This document shows, in pieces, positions 39,108-49,167 of a stretch of DNA of 64,000 nt. This stretch comes from Yersinia canariae. GTDB taxonomy: Bacteria; Pseudomonadota; Gammaproteobacteria; Enterobacterales; Enterobacteriaceae. Below the pieces are notes generated by a model that was not told the origin of the DNA, ran no database searches, and saw only the letters and a program-made list of their open reading frames with translations. The first letter of the stretch is position 1. Every line of letters begins with the position of its first letter. The translations under genes were made by a program, and so were the position numbers. The stretch covers positions 2,356,001-2,420,000 of the forward strand of contig NZ_CP043727.1 in NCBI RefSeq assembly GCF_009831415.1, given 5' to 3'.

Positions 39108-41723
39108 CTATTTTTTAGCTTCAACCCATTTGCCATCAATATAGAAAGCAGACCAACCGGTGGCTTTGCCATCTTTCTCTGACGAAACGTACTGTTGCTT
39201 GGTTTTGCGGCTAAAGCGCACCATGGTTTTATTACCCTCTTTATCCGTCACTGGCGCATCAGCCAGGTAACGTAATTTCTCAGGTAATCTGTCCTTGAAA
39301 CGCACCAACTCTTCTACCAATGGCGCACGGGTTTCGCGCGATTTAGGGAAGGTATTGGCTGCCAAGAATACGCCAGCAGCACCATCTCGCAACACAAAAT
39401 AGGCATCAGACTTTTCGCAAGGAAGTTCTGGCAAAGGGACTGGATCTTCTTTCGGCGGTGCAACTTCGCCACTGCGCAAAATTTTACGGGTATTTTTACA
39501 CTCATCATTAGTACAACCCATGTACTTGCCAAAACGCCCCATTTTCAGGTGCATTTCAGAACCACACTTTTCGCACTCAACGATTGGGCCTTCATACCCT
39601 TTGATGCGGAACTCACCTTCTTCTATCTCATAACCATCACATGCTGGGTTATTACCGCAAACATGTAACTTACGTTTGTTATCAATTAGATAGCTATCCA
39701 TGGCTGTGCCACATTTCTGGCAACGACGGCGGGCGCGTAATGCGTTGGTTTCCGCATCATCACCTTCCAGGATATTAAGAATCTCAGCATCCGGCACCAG
39801 ATTTATAGTGGTTTTGCAGCGCTCTTTCGGCGGCAATGCATAACCTGAACAACCCAGGAACACCCCAGTACTGGCAGTGCGAATCCCCATCTGACGGCCA
39901 CAAGTTGGGCAATCAATGCTGGTCATGACCATTTGATTCGGGCGCATACCGCCCTCCTCAGGATCTTTTTCGGCTTTTTCAAGTTGCTCGCTGAATTCGG
40001 CGAAGAAACCATCCAGTACTGCCTTCCACTCGGCCTGATTGTTAGCAACCTGATCCAGACCACTTTCCATGCGCGCGGTAAAATCGTAATTCATCAACTC
40101 ACGGAAGTTCTCTTCCAGACGGTCGGTTACAATTTCACCCATTTTCTCAGCATAGAAACGGCGGTTTTCTACGCGGACATAGCCACGGTCTTGAATGGTC
40201 GAAATAATCGACGCATAGGTAGATGGGCGGCCAATGCCCCGTTTTTCTAATTCTTTGACCAATGACGCTTCACTGTAACGCGCTGGCGGCTTGGTGAAGT
40301 GTTGGCTTGGGATTAGCTTTTGTAAATCCAAGTCACTGCCCACTTCAATCACTGGCAGAGTCCTGTCTTCATCCCCTTTACGCAGTGCTGGCATCACCTT
40401 CGTCCAACCATCAAATCGTAAAGTTCGGCCTTTCGCCCGCAGTTGGAAATCGCCTGCCTGTACTGTCAAGGTGGTCGAATCATACTTGGCCGGAGTCATC
40501 TGACAGGCCACAAACTGACGCCAAATCAGCTGATACAGCTTCTGGGCATCGGCTTCCATATCTTTTAACTGTTCAGCCAATACATTCACATCAGAAGGGC
40601 GGATAGCCTCATGCGCTTCTTGTGAATTCTCTTTGCTGCTGTACTGATTGGGTGCGGATGGCAAGTATTTATCGCCAAAATTATCACCAATATATCCGCG
40701 CACCATCGTCAACGCATCCTGACTTAAATTGGTCGAGTCAGTACGCATATACGTGATATGGCCCGCTTCATACAAGCGCTGCGCCATCATCATGGTTTTC
40801 TTCACACCAAAGCTCAGGCGGGTACTGGCAGCCTGCTGCAATGTAGAAGTAATGAACGGCGCACCCGGCTTGCTGCTGGTCGGTTTGTCTTCACGATCCA
40901 GCACTTTATAGCGCGCGTTTTCCAGCAATTTAAGCGCTGCGTGGGTCTGTTCACGATTGACCGGTTTAAAGGGTTTATTGTGAGCATGGGTGACTTCCAT
41001 TTGGATAGGAACTTCACCTTTCGCCAGCAAATCAGCATGCAATTCCCAGTACTCTTCAGGAACGAATGCTTTGATATCCCGTTCGCGTTCAACCACTAAA
41101 CGCACGGCGACCGACTGCACTCGCCCAGCAGACAGACCACGGGCAATTTTTTTCCACAACAGTGGAGAAACCATATAACCCACAACCCGGTCCATAAAGC
41201 GACGAGCTTGCTGGGCATTAACCCGGTTAATATTCAATTCACCAGGCTGATTAAAAGCCTGTTGGATAGCGTTTTTTGTGATTTCGTTAAATACCACACG
41301 ACTAAAACGCTTATCATCACCACCAATCACTTCCCGCAAATGCCAGGCAATAGCCTCTCCTTCGCGGTCAAGGTCGGTTGCGAGATAGATGTGGTCAGCG
41401 TTTTCGGCTAATGCTTTCAGCTCGGCAACCACCTTTTCTTTGCCGGGCAAAATTTCATACTGCGCTTTCCAGCCATGATAAGGATCGACGCCCATGCGGT
41501 TAACTAATGCAACCTTTTCGTCTTTCTTTACTTTAGTTTTGGGCTTGTCGGCTTTCTTGGCTTTATCTTCAGTTGAGTTAGCGCTCTTCTTACTGGCTGA
41601 GCCACTGGTCGGCAAATCACGAATGTGACCGACACTGGACTTAACCACGTAGTTATTCCCTAAGTATTTATTAATAGTTTTGGCTTTTGCCGGGGACTCA
41701 ACTATTACGAGAGCTTTACCCAT
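39108..41723 (-). CDS. topA: DNA topoisomerase I
   Basis: Type IA topoisomerase that relaxes negative supercoils. 871 aa (E. coli 865). The TOPRIM domain is at the N-terminus ([35 protein letters not shown]), the active-site Tyr is in [12 protein letters not shown], and [12 protein letters not shown] follows. Three C-terminal four-Cys zinc ribbons are visible from about residue 600 ([24 protein letters not shown]). A Lys-rich insert near residues 45-70 makes it slightly longer than the E. coli enzyme. Confidence 0.98.
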   Translation of the reverse strand: MGKALVIVESPAKAKTINKYLGNNYVVKSSVGHIRDLPTSGSASKKSANSTEDKAKKADKPKTKVKKDEKVALVNRMGVDPYHGWKAQYEILPGKEKVVAELKALAENADHIYLATDLDREGEAIAWHLREVIGGDDKRFSRVVFNEITKNAIQQAFNQPGELNINRVNAQQARRFMDRVVGYMVSPLLWKKIARGLSAGRVQSVAVRLVVERERDIKAFVPEEYWELHADLLAKGEVPIQMEVTHAHNKPFKPVNREQTHAALKLLENARYKVLDREDKPTSSKPGAPFITSTLQQAASTRLSFGVKKTMMMAQRLYEAGHITYMRTDSTNLSQDALTMVRGYIGDNFGDKYLPSAPNQYSSKENSQEAHEAIRPSDVNVLAEQLKDMEADAQKLYQLIWRQFVACQMTPAKYDSTTLTVQAGDFQLRAKGRTLRFDGWTKVMPALRKGDEDRTLPVIEVGSDLDLQKLIPSQHFTKPPARYSEASLVKELEKRGIGRPSTYASIISTIQDRGYVRVENRRFYAEKMGEIVTDRLEENFRELMNYDFTARMESGLDQVANNQAEWKAVLDGFFAEFSEQLEKAEKDPEEGGMRPNQMVMTSIDCPTCGRQMGIRTASTGVFLGCSGYALPPKERCKTTINLVPDAEILNILEGDDAETNALRARRRCQKCGTAMDSYLIDNKRKLHVCGNNPACDGYEIEEGEFRIKGYEGPIVECEKCGSEMHLKMGRFGKYMGCTNDECKNTRKILRSGEVAPPKEDPVPLPELPCEKSDAYFVLRDGAAGVFLAANTFPKSRETRAPLVEELVRFKDRLPEKLRYLADAPVTDKEGNKTMVRFSRKTKQQYVSSEKDGKATGWSAFYIDGKWVEAKK

Positions 41724-42163
41724 AATTACCTTTACCTAAATTATTTCTTCTAAAAGAAGGTTTTTATCTTGCCGTATTGCGGCATTCTGAATCTCTTTTT
41801 TATATTGCGGTACTTTTTCAGGAGATCAACCTGTTTTTTTAATCGGAGTCATAAAAGCGCTTTCCGAAGTTCAGTTGGCTATCTCTCAAGATCTTTGCCT
41901 GCGCCCAGTGCTACAGCAGTGAATTCTGCCTCATGGCGTCAACAAAACCTGCCACCTAATAGTATAAAATCCCACACTGTACCTGATAAAAAGCGACACG
42001 CAACCTAATTAGCTCGGAATCTGAATTTATCCAATAGTGGTGACAAAGCCATCAATGACTCGAATAAACCTTAGTCGGTTTGCGAACAAATGCTAACCCG
42101 CAGTACAATAGATAAGAGAAATTACCTTGTTCTGAGGGAATATGATTGTTGTGAGGAAATATA
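41724..42163. other. Divergent intergenic region topA / yciN
   Basis: About 440 bp with the topA promoters on one side and the yciN promoter on the other. In E. coli topA is controlled by supercoiling, Fis and stress sigma factors. No convincing gene or hairpin found. Confidence 0.4.
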
Positions 42164-42415
42164 ATGATCGGAAACACAGCACCTATTGAGCGTAATAAAT
42201 TATTGACAGAAGCCAATGAGATTATTCGTCAACATGAAGATTATCTACAGGGTATGAAGGCAACCGAGGTTGAGCAAAAAGGCCCGGTATTAGTATTTCG
42301 CGGAGAGTTTTTCCTTGATGACGAGGGATTACCTACCGCAAAAACAACTGCGGTATTTAATATGTTTAAACATCTCGCACACGTTTTATCGGCTAAATAT
42401 CATTTAATCGACTAA
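42164..42415 (+). CDS. yciN: YciN (DUF2498) small protein
   Basis: 83 aa, soluble, starting with GAGGA upstream. It matches E. coli YciN, with [47 protein letters not shown] and HVLSAKYHL. Function unknown. Conserved position between topA and sohB. Confidence 0.92.
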   Translation: MIGNTAPIERNKLLTEANEIIRQHEDYLQGMKATEVEQKGPVLVFRGEFFLDDEGLPTAKTTAVFNMFKHLAHVLSAKYHLID

Positions 42416-42468
42416 TTGCAGATTATTCCCTTTGCAGCGCCCTCTTTTAGCCGCTGCACCAAAAATAA

Positions 42469-42492
42469 CAGGGGGCCAAGCCCCCTGCTTTT
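42469..42492. terminator. Terminator between yciN and sohB
   Basis: CAGGGGG (42469-42475) pairs with CCCCCTG (42481-42487), followed by CTTTTATT on the plus strand and by TTATTTTTGG on the minus strand. It serves both convergent genes. Confidence 0.88.
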
Positions 42493-42519
42493 ATTGCACC
42501 GAATTCGGATTACATCGGG

Positions 42520-43566
42520 TTATAACAAGGGCTTCTCACCGCGTTGCCACCAGCGTAATAATAGGCGGTCGGCACTTTCTGCGGCACTCCCTGTAAAGCG
42601 ATCCATCAGACGTTTACGGCGGGTATAACGCACACCAATGACTTCGTGATTATCCATTTCAGCAATCAGTAAATCATCACTGGTACCGATGGCATCAACC
42701 AGCCCTTTCTCTTTGGCTTGAGTCCCGAACCAATGTTCGCCCGTGGCAACAGCGTCGATATCCAAAGAAGGCCGTTGTTGCTGAACGAACTGCTTGAAGA
42801 GTAGATGAGTTTCATTCAGATCTTCACGGAATTTTTCGCGCCCTTGTTCCGTATTTTCACCGAACAATGTAAGGGTTCGCTTGAATTCACCTGCGGTATG
42901 TAGCTCAACATCAATATCGTTCTTTTTCAGTAAACGATGGAAGTTAGGTATTTGAGCCACAACACCGATTGAGCCAATAATAGCGAAAGGCGCGCTAATG
43001 ATACGATCAGCCACACAGGCCATCATATAGCCCCCGCTAGCGGCAACTTTATCGACCGCAACAGTGAGGCGAATACCTTTGTGGCGCAGGCGCTCCAATT
43101 GTGACGCCGCCAGACCATAGCCGTGCACCACGCCGCCAGGGCTTTCCAGCCTCAACAGCACTTCATCCTGGGCCGTAGCCACTGCCAGCACCGCTGAAAT
43201 TTCTTCACGCAATGACGTTACTTCATGGGCATCAATACTCCCTTTGAAGTCAATAACATACAAGCAAGGCTTGATGGCGGCTACCGCACCCGATTTAGCA
43301 CGCTGCTTTTTGAGTTTTTGATCAGATTTTTGCTGCTTTTTAAACTCTTTGCTCCAGGCTTTTTGCTCAGCATGACTCATGCGCGCCAAGCGCATTTCGC
43401 GCTGCATATCCTTATATTGCTCACCCAGGTCAACCAGATTGAGTTCTCCCCGTTGCCCTTGTTTCCTCATTCCTTGGCTGACAACCAACAATACTATCGC
43501 AGCAATCGCAACCACGATGGTCACCACTTTAGCGAGAAACAGTCCGTACAGAGAAAATAACTCCAC
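42520..43566 (-). CDS. sohB: Inner-membrane peptidase SohB
   Basis: S49-family (SppA-like) serine protease, 348 aa, with a GTG start (43566) and AAAGGCGG upstream. One N-terminal transmembrane helix (ELFSLYGLFLAKVVTIVVAI), a charged linker, then the catalytic domain: KGSIDAHEVTSLREEISAVL, LRLESPGGVVHGYG, the Ser nucleophile in DKVAASGGYMMACVAD, and IIGSIGVVAQIPNFHRLLKK. It can compensate for loss of DegP in E. coli. Confidence 0.96.
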   Translation of the reverse strand: MELFSLYGLFLAKVVTIVVAIAAIVLLVVSQGMRKQGQRGELNLVDLGEQYKDMQREMRLARMSHAEQKAWSKEFKKQQKSDQKLKKQRAKSGAVAAIKPCLYVIDFKGSIDAHEVTSLREEISAVLAVATAQDEVLLRLESPGGVVHGYGLAASQLERLRHKGIRLTVAVDKVAASGGYMMACVADRIISAPFAIIGSIGVVAQIPNFHRLLKKNDIDVELHTAGEFKRTLTLFGENTEQGREKFREDLNETHLLFKQFVQQQRPSLDIDAVATGEHWFGTQAKEKGLVDAIGTSDDLLIAEMDNHEVIGVRYTRRKRLMDRFTGSAAESADRLLLRWWQRGEKPLL

Positions 43567-43737
43567 AAATACCGCCTTTATTCATCTGCTATTAAAGAGA
43601 TACCTGCATTCTAGCGAACCCGTAAGCTGGCGTCTTGCGCAAATGAAAAATTGCATTGGTTTCGCTTAAATATAAGAATATAAGAGATATCGCGGCATGT
43701 ATGAGTAAAATTTCCGCCGCCAGTAAGAGGAATAATT

Positions 43738-44499
43738 ATGCATTACCAACCTAAGCATGACCTGCTCGACAATCGCACTATTTTGGTGACAGGCGCAGGT
43801 GATGGCATTGGTCGCGAAGCGGCTCTGACTTACGCACGTTTTGGTGCGCGCTTAATTCTCGTTGGCCGCACAATGCACAAACTTGTTGCTGTGCAACAAC
43901 AGATTATCAAGGCCGGTGGCCAGCCAGTCAGCATTTGGCAGCTGGATTTACTGCATGCGACCGAGCAAGATTGTCAGCAATTAGCCGATGCGCTCAGCCA
44001 TCAGATTTCTCAGCTAGACGGTCTTTTGCATAATGCCGGTTTATTAGGTGAGGTGGCCCCGATGGCCGAGCAAAATATCGCCGTCTGGCAGGATGTTATG
44101 CAAGTGAATGTCAATGCAACTTTTATGCTCACTCAAGCACTATTACCTTTATTGCTGAAATCACCAAGCGCCTCTCTGGTTTTCACCAGTTCCAGTGTTG
44201 GTCGTCAAGGGCGCGCGGGATGGGGAGCTTATGCGGTGTCAAAATTTGCCACTGAGGGCATGATGCAGGTGCTTGCTGAAGAATATAAGCAGAGTAACCT
44301 GAGAGTTAATTGTATTAATCCAGGGGGAACTCGCACTCAGATGCGCGCAAGCGCCTTCCCGGATGAAGATGCCAGCAAGCTAAAAACACCCGCAGATATT
44401 ATGCCGCTGTATCTCTACCTAATGGGCGATGATAGCCGCAGGAAGACCGGTATTAGCTTCGATGCACAACCTGGCCGCAAACCCGGCCCCGCAGAATAA
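43738..44499 (+). CDS. yciK: Short-chain dehydrogenase YciK
   Basis: 253 aa SDR-family oxidoreductase. Rossmann glycine motif TGAGDGIGREAA, NAG motif LLHNAGLLGE, catalytic Ser in FTSSSVGRQGR and YxxxK in WGAYAVSKFATEG are all intact. Substrate unknown. It precedes btuR by 11 bp, as in E. coli. Confidence 0.96.
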   Translation: MHYQPKHDLLDNRTILVTGAGDGIGREAALTYARFGARLILVGRTMHKLVAVQQQIIKAGGQPVSIWQLDLLHATEQDCQQLADALSHQISQLDGLLHNAGLLGEVAPMAEQNIAVWQDVMQVNVNATFMLTQALLPLLLKSPSASLVFTSSSVGRQGRAGWGAYAVSKFATEGMMQVLAEEYKQSNLRVNCINPGGTRTQMRASAFPDEDASKLKTPADIMPLYLYLMGDDSRRKTGISFDAQPGRKPGPAE

Positions 44500-44510
44500 A
44501 GGAAACTTTC

Positions 44511-45101
44511 ATGTCTGAAGAACGCCACCAACAGCGTCAACAAAAAATAAAAGAAAAGGTTGAATCACGGGTTGCAGCAGCGCAAGAAATTCGCGGCATC
44601 TTGATTGTTTTTACCGGCAATGGCAAGGGTAAGACCACGGCCGCATTCGGTACGGTGACCCGCGCGGTTGGCCACGGCCTGAAAGCGGGTGTGATACAGT
44701 TTATTAAAGGTGAATGGCCGAACGGCGAGAAAAATCTACTGCAACAACATGGGGTTGAGTTTCAGGTCATGGCAACCGGTTTTACCTGGAATACACAAAA
44801 TAGAGAAACAGATACAGCCGCCTGTCGAGGGGTTTGGCAACACGCTCAGCGTATGTTAGCGGACCCGACATTAGATTTAGTCGTGTTGGATGAACTGACT
44901 TATATGGTGGCTTATGACTATCTCTCTCTGGATGAAGTCGTTGATGCGCTAAAACAGCGCCCTGCCCATCAAACCGTCATTATTACTGGCCGTGGTTGTC
45001 ATCGGGATCTGTTAGAAATGGCGGATACGGTGAGTGAATTGCGCCCAGTTAAACATGCTTTTGATGCCGGTATTAAGGCACAGCAAGGTATTGACTGGTA
45101 A
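44511..45101 (+). CDS. btuR: Cob(I)alamin adenosyltransferase
   Basis: CobA/CobO-type ATP:corrinoid adenosyltransferase making adenosylcobalamin, 196 aa. P-loop FTGNGKGKTTAAFGTVTRA at residues 32-50, KGEWPNGEKNLL, and DLVVLDELTYMVAYDYL. A good ribosome site (AAAGGAA) and tight spacing to yciK suggest one operon. Confidence 0.97.
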   Translation: MSEERHQQRQQKIKEKVESRVAAAQEIRGILIVFTGNGKGKTTAAFGTVTRAVGHGLKAGVIQFIKGEWPNGEKNLLQQHGVEFQVMATGFTWNTQNRETDTAACRGVWQHAQRMLADPTLDLVVLDELTYMVAYDYLSLDEVVDALKQRPAHQTVIITGRGCHRDLLEMADTVSELRPVKHAFDAGIKAQQGIDW

Positions 45102-45119
45102 TTATCGGATTTTGAAGGG

Positions 45120-45148
45120 AAAAAAGGGAAGAAAATGATTTCTTCCCT
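45120..45148 (-). terminator. rluB terminator
   Basis: AGGGAAGAAA (45125-45134) pairs perfectly with TTTCTTCCCT (45139-45148) around a 4-nt loop. Read on the minus strand it is followed by TTTTTTCCC, directly after the rluB stop. Confidence 0.88.
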
Positions 45149-45156
45149 GATATAAC

Positions 45157-46188
45157 TTAACCGCGCTTGTTGGAACCACGACGCCCAGTTGTTGCTGCGG
45201 GTGCTGCTGCATTACCCGCGTTTTGACGAGTCGAACCTTTACGGGCCGAGCTTTGACGCCCTGCGACCTGACGGCCAGCAACTTCAGTGTGGCGTTTAAC
45301 GGCACGACGGATTTGATTAGCCTTAACCCGGCGTCTGTCTTTCTCCACTGGCAATTTGCTGACAGTTTCAGAATTCAGTTCTACCAGCTCGCGCAGATAA
45401 TTGGTGGCTTTCAGATCCAATTCAGTCCAGCCGCCACGAGGCAAGCCCTTAGGAAGATTGATATCACCATAACGCACACGAATCAGGCGGCTCACCTGTA
45501 CACCGACCGCTTCCCATAAACGGCGAACTTCGCGGTTGCGCCCTTCGGTCAACGTGACGTTATACCACTGGTTAAGCCCTTCTCCACCTTGGAAACTAAT
45601 GGTGCGGAATGCCGCGGGGCCATCTTCTAATTGCACACCACGACTGAGCTGCTTGATTTTTTCGTCATCAATTTGGCCAAACACTCGCACCGCATATTCG
45701 CGCTCAACCTCACGGCTTGGGTGCATTAAGCGGTTAGCCAGCTCACCATCTGTGGTGAACAGCAATAAACCTGAGGTATTCACGTCCAAACGGCCTACCG
45801 CAACCCAACGCGAACCGCGCAGTTTAGGCAAACGGTCGAACACGGTTGGGCGGCCTTCAGGGTCATTACGGGTACAAAGTTCACCTTCCGGCTTGTAATA
45901 CGCCAGTACACGGCACACTGCTTCTTCAGATTCTTTAATAGAAAGAAGATGACCGTCCAGGCGAATTTTAGTGGCCTGAGTGACTTCAACACGGTCCCCT
46001 AGCTTTGATATTTTACCATCAACGCTAACGCGGCCCTGCTGAATGATTGTTTCGATTTCCCGACGAGAGCCATGACCGGCCCGTGCCAAGATTTTCTGTA
46101 ATTTTTCACCCACAATTTTATCGCCCTGCGGTTTAGGGCTTTGCGGCTTTGAGTTTGTTAACTTTTGGTCTTCTGACTTCTCGCTCAT
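45157..46188 (-). CDS. rluB: 23S rRNA pseudouridine-2605 synthase RluB
   Basis: RsuA-family pseudouridine synthase, 343 aa. S4 RNA-binding domain (residues 27-80: [20 protein letters not shown]), the catalytic Asp in [17 protein letters not shown], and [17 protein letters not shown]. The tail after residue 285 is long and rich in Arg, Ala and Gly, longer than in E. coli (291 aa). The last gene of the E. coli-like block: the right flank departs from the trp-region order. Confidence 0.95.
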   Translation of the reverse strand: MSEKSEDQKLTNSKPQSPKPQGDKIVGEKLQKILARAGHGSRREIETIIQQGRVSVDGKISKLGDRVEVTQATKIRLDGHLLSIKESEEAVCRVLAYYKPEGELCTRNDPEGRPTVFDRLPKLRGSRWVAVGRLDVNTSGLLLFTTDGELANRLMHPSREVEREYAVRVFGQIDDEKIKQLSRGVQLEDGPAAFRTISFQGGEGLNQWYNVTLTEGRNREVRRLWEAVGVQVSRLIRVRYGDINLPKGLPRGGWTELDLKATNYLRELVELNSETVSKLPVEKDRRRVKANQIRRAVKRHTEVAGRQVAGRQSSARKGSTRQNAGNAAAPAATTGRRGSNKRG

Positions 46189-46506
46189 TGAGCAACCTCT
46201 AATGTCGCCTTCACAGGCGTCGCGTTATATATTGTAATCAATAAGTTAAGCTCACAATCAAGCAGAACTCACTGATTGTAATACATTTTGGAACACAGCA
46301 TGGCACGCAGAAAATGGCGCAGATGCCCCTATACGCTGGTTCGTGACCGGACATATTACACTAATTTCACAGTCAGGGATTCAAAAAGTAGTACGGCAGC
46401 GGAAATGAAGTTGCCGGATTATACCGGCAAATGCGCAGGTCAGTGACGAAGGTAGATTTTTAGATAATTCAAGGATACCGCAGAACAAACTCGGCTCACC
46501 AAAGCA
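46189..46506. other. Intergenic region at the synteny break
   Basis: About 320 bp between the rluB start and the 3' end of the LuxR-type gene. It holds the rluB promoter. No repeat, integrase or tRNA is visible that would mark an insertion site. Confidence 0.4.
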
Positions 46507-47163
46507 CTACGCCGTGGCATATTGTGGCTCGACGCCGATATTCTCCAATAGTTGCGAGACAATCCCTGCATTCATCAACATCGGTTGTAAAGTTGGGATA
46601 CCTAATTTACCCAGAGCGCTGCGCTTGTGGTAGCTGATGGTTTTATTACTGAGTTGCAAATGATCGGCAATATCATTGTTTGATTTACCTTGCAGTAATA
46701 AAGCCAGCACGGTTCGCTCGCGTTTCGATAATAAGCAGGGCCGCTTCTTCGTCAGTATTGTCGAGCTTGAAAATGCTCGGTTTAGTTGGGTCACAAATTG
46801 GCTAAGAGACGCATTTTGCGCGATAACGGCATACACCTGCTCAACACCGCAAAAATACTGAGTCAATAGATCAACACAAAACTCGTCAGCTATAACAATC
46901 ACGCGACAGTTTGGGCGGTGTATCCGCAACCAGTCAACAACCAAACTAAGACTATCGCCAGACGTATAATCCTCGCCACGTAAACTCAAAATAGCTAAAT
47001 GCGTCGCAGGGAATTTAACTAAATTATCATAGCAATCAGTCAGCGAACCAACACTGGCCACAATATCTACCGATTCACTCATTAATAACTTTTTTAAAAT
47101 ACGTTCCAGGCTAAACCGGGTAAAAGAACAAGGGTGTTGAATGATCGCAAGCTTATCTTCCAT
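46507..47163 (-). CDS. LuxR/NarL-type regulator with degenerate receiver domain
   Basis: 218 aa from the ATG at 47163 (AAAGGAAATA upstream); a GTG at 47187 would add eight residues. The C-terminal 65 residues are a LuxR helix-turn-helix (LSKRERTVLALLLQGKSNNDIADHL, SNKTISYHKRSALGKLG). The N-terminal 125 residues fold like a receiver but lack the acidic pair (AIIQHP in place of a DD motif) and the phosphoacceptor Asp (LAILSLRGE), so phosphorylation is unlikely. It resembles RcsA/FimZ-like regulators. Last gene of a tight operon with an 83-aa membrane protein and a lone receiver domain. Confidence 0.82.
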   Translation of the reverse strand: MEDKLAIIQHPCSFTRFSLERILKKLLMSESVDIVASVGSLTDCYDNLVKFPATHLAILSLRGEDYTSGDSLSLVVDWLRIHRPNCRVIVIADEFCVDLLTQYFCGVEQVYAVIAQNASLSQFVTQLNRAFSSSTILTKKRPCLLSKRERTVLALLLQGKSNNDIADHLQLSNKTISYHKRSALGKLGIPTLQPMLMNAGIVSQLLENIGVEPQYATA

Positions 47164-47205
47164 AGCGCTTATTTCCTTTGATAACACACTTAAATTGAAC
47201 GTTAC

Positions 47206-47457
47206 TTAGCTAAATCTTCTTACTTTTTTAAAAAATGAATTGATAAAAAACATTGCAATGGTCGCTGAGATAAACGACAGCCACAGTGAGAGCGCAATCA
47301 GAGAGTCATAGGTATCTTCCGATACAATCATTCCCGAATAAATTGAATGCATATAGCGCATACTCTCTGGAAAAGTCTCAACAATAAACAAACTGAAAAA
47401 ACAAAATAACCAGACAAACCAGAAAAAAGACAGTGACAATGAAAGCAACTTTTTCAT
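47206..47457 (-). CDS. Small two-helix inner-membrane protein
   Basis: 83 aa with transmembrane segments at about residues 7-27 and 52-74, joined by a short loop containing ETFPESMRYMHSIYSG, and a basic C-terminal end. A ribosome site (GGAT) is 8 nt upstream. Not recognised. It lies between a receiver-domain gene (31 bp upstream) and the LuxR-type gene (42 bp downstream), so a membrane sensor or tethering role in that module is conceivable. Confidence 0.65.
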   Translation of the reverse strand: MKKLLSLSLSFFWFVWLFCFFSLFIVETFPESMRYMHSIYSGMIVSEDTYDSLIALSLWLSFISATIAMFFINSFFKKVRRFS

Positions 47458-47488
47458 AGGATTAAATCCAATATACGGTTATTTTTCA

Positions 47489-47917
47489 TTAAGCTAGTTG
47501 CAGGGCACATTCTGTATTCAGCAGTAAATCCGCTTGAGGAAAGCAACAATAGCCCGATATAACAGCATCAATAGCGCCGTCGAGGTTAATAACGTCGTCC
47601 TTTTTGTAGACATAGCCACGAACACCTATTTCGAGGCATTTTTTTAGGTAATAAATTGATATCAAAGAAGTATAGATAAGTACTTTTGACTCGGGAGACA
47701 TAATCATTAGTTTATGAATAAGGTTAAGTTGAAGGTTTTTATACCCCACGAAATCCACAATAATTAAATTAGGCTTATAAACACTCGCCATTTTTATTGA
47801 TTCGTGTTCCCCGCCTGTTTCATAAACTCTCCCGCCCTTGCACTCTATAATTCCTCTTACTACATGCCTAATCAAAGGGTGCTGATCAATAATTAACGCC
47901 GAAATTTTATTATTCAT
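47489..47917 (-). CDS. Stand-alone response-regulator receiver domain
   Basis: 142 aa consisting of one CheY-like receiver resembling the N-terminus of FimZ/NarL regulators. All signature residues can be seen: an Asp in ALIIDQHPLIR, the phosphoacceptor in LIIVDFVG (about residue 55), Thr in VLIYTSL and Lys in GYVYKKDD. The frame ends in a double stop with no helix-turn-helix after it, and none is left in the downstream DNA. A good GAGG site precedes the ATG. It may be a real single-domain receiver, or an old truncation of a NarL-type regulator. Confidence 0.8.
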   Translation of the reverse strand: MNNKISALIIDQHPLIRHVVRGIIECKGGRVYETGGEHESIKMASVYKPNLIIVDFVGYKNLQLNLIHKLMIMSPESKVLIYTSLISIYYLKKCLEIGVRGYVYKKDDVINLDGAIDAVISGYCCFPQADLLLNTECALQLA

Positions 47918-47957
47918 AAGAACCTCATTCGTAGAATTAATTTAAATCAGTGATTAG

Positions 47958-47987
47958 GGCAGAATTGATCGTAAGAACAATTCTGCC
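47958..47987 (-). terminator. Hairpin after the secreted-protein gene
   Basis: GGCAGAATTG (47958-47967) pairs with CAATTCTGCC (47978-47987), loop of 10. It lies between the 340-aa gene and the receiver gene. No good T-run on the minus side, so it may be a terminator or an mRNA-processing hairpin. Confidence 0.55.
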
Positions 47988-48003
47988 GGGACTTTAATCA
48001 GTA

Positions 48004-49026
48004 TTAATTTAGTGAGTATCCTCCCGTGAGGCCGCAATTAAGCGTGAGAGATGTTTCAGCCGTTGTTGATGGAGTTGAAACATATAACCCATAATAAATA
48101 GGATCAGTATCATAGGTATCTACCATACCGTCATAACCCGGAATGCTAATATTCCTGGAGAAGGTGTAACCGGGCTGAGTTGTTGATGTATCATTAATAT
48201 AAGCACCACAGGTCACTTCAGTATTGCCCCCGGTTGCAACCACAACATTGGGTGAAATAGTAAAGTTTAATGTTTTGCTTTTGGCTGTCGGCAACCAATT
48301 AACACAGTTAACGGATAAATTAACAGCACCAATATTCTCTGATAACCGTGACTCATTACTATTATGTAAATAAATATGCTCACCACTTAGGATATTCTCA
48401 ATATTCGTGGCCCCCACAGCACTGGCTTCACAGGCAACATCCAGATTTTCCTGAATAAGATCAATTGTACTGGTGGTATAGGTCTCTGAATAAGGTGCGT
48501 TGCAAGAGGTAGTGCTGTTACAGACGTTACCCACACCGAAGGTACTCACCCGAAACTTTCCTGAACCTCCGGCTAATGAAGTAATATTAGCTCGAGGAAT
48601 TGAGACATGCTGGTCAACCATAACGCCGTGCGCAATCGCAATTTTAACAGCATCGTAGTGTGTAGCTGCGTTCATCAATTCATCATCGTAGGATCCATTA
48701 CCTCGCAGATCCACGTCATATGATTGAATTGCCGGACTAATAATGGTCCCGTTGGAGTTCACCATATTAAAGTTATATCGCAAAAGACAAGAACCAAGTG
48801 AAACAGTACTTGTTGCTCTCTTACATCTATTCTGGTGACTCATATGAGAGTTTCTATCACCGGCAGTGGGCGGGTTATTTGTTCCGTCCCAATAAGTATG
48901 CGCTAAGTCGAATGAAAGTTCATTCAAACTGGTTAGCGGATTTTTAACTTCATAATGACCTAGCACTGTATTTGGTAACACTAAAAACGCTAACGAAAAT
49001 AAAAACAACTTTAATGATTTCATCAT
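48004..49026 (-). CDS. Uncharacterised secreted protein, 340 aa
   Basis: Not recognised. From the ATG at 49026 (GTGGA 5 nt upstream) it has a clear signal peptide (KSLKLFLFSLAFLVLPNTVLG), then a beta-rich domain of about 317 aa with eight Cys residues (for example NRCKRA, GSCLLRY, NVCNSTTSCNAP, VTCGAYI, LNCGLTG), enough for four disulphides. It has many Asn, Ser and Thr residues, as in surface or fimbrial proteins. It follows the giant invasin-like gene after 141 bp with a hairpin between, and precedes the receiver operon. Likely exported and linked to the neighbouring adhesin; mechanism unknown. Confidence 0.72.
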   Translation of the reverse strand: MMKSLKLFLFSLAFLVLPNTVLGHYEVKNPLTSLNELSFDLAHTYWDGTNNPPTAGDRNSHMSHQNRCKRATSTVSLGSCLLRYNFNMVNSNGTIISPAIQSYDVDLRGNGSYDDELMNAATHYDAVKIAIAHGVMVDQHVSIPRANITSLAGGSGKFRVSTFGVGNVCNSTTSCNAPYSETYTTSTIDLIQENLDVACEASAVGATNIENILSGEHIYLHNSNESRLSENIGAVNLSVNCVNWLPTAKSKTLNFTISPNVVVATGGNTEVTCGAYINDTSTTQPGYTFSRNISIPGYDGMVDTYDTDPIYYGLYVSTPSTTAETSLTLNCGLTGGYSLN

Positions 49027-49106
49027 ATTCATCCACAATAGAGTTACTGCAAAACTGATATTAATTAAAGTAAAGAACACACTCACTTTTAATTATTAAG
49101 TAATGA

Positions 49107-49142
49107 GAGGATGGTATTAACAGTACCGGTTAATACCACCTC
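49107..49142 (-). terminator. Hairpin downstream of the inverse autotransporter
   Basis: TGGTATTAAC (49112-49121) pairs with GTTAATACCA (49129-49138), and the flanking GAGG pairs with CCTC. It sits about 25 bp after the stop codon on the minus strand. The stem is good but a T-run is lacking. Confidence 0.6.
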
Positions 49143-49167
49143 ATCATCGTTTCTCTATTTGTCTAAT

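Noticed and set aside
41769..42008. 79-codon open frame between topA and yciN
   Set aside because: No ribosome site, no coding pattern, and it lies in the promoter region.
48004..49026. Copper lytic monooxygenase, suggested by a possible N-terminal His after the signal peptide
   Set aside because: The cleavage site is not certain and the HG(Y/F) start and other family motifs are missing.
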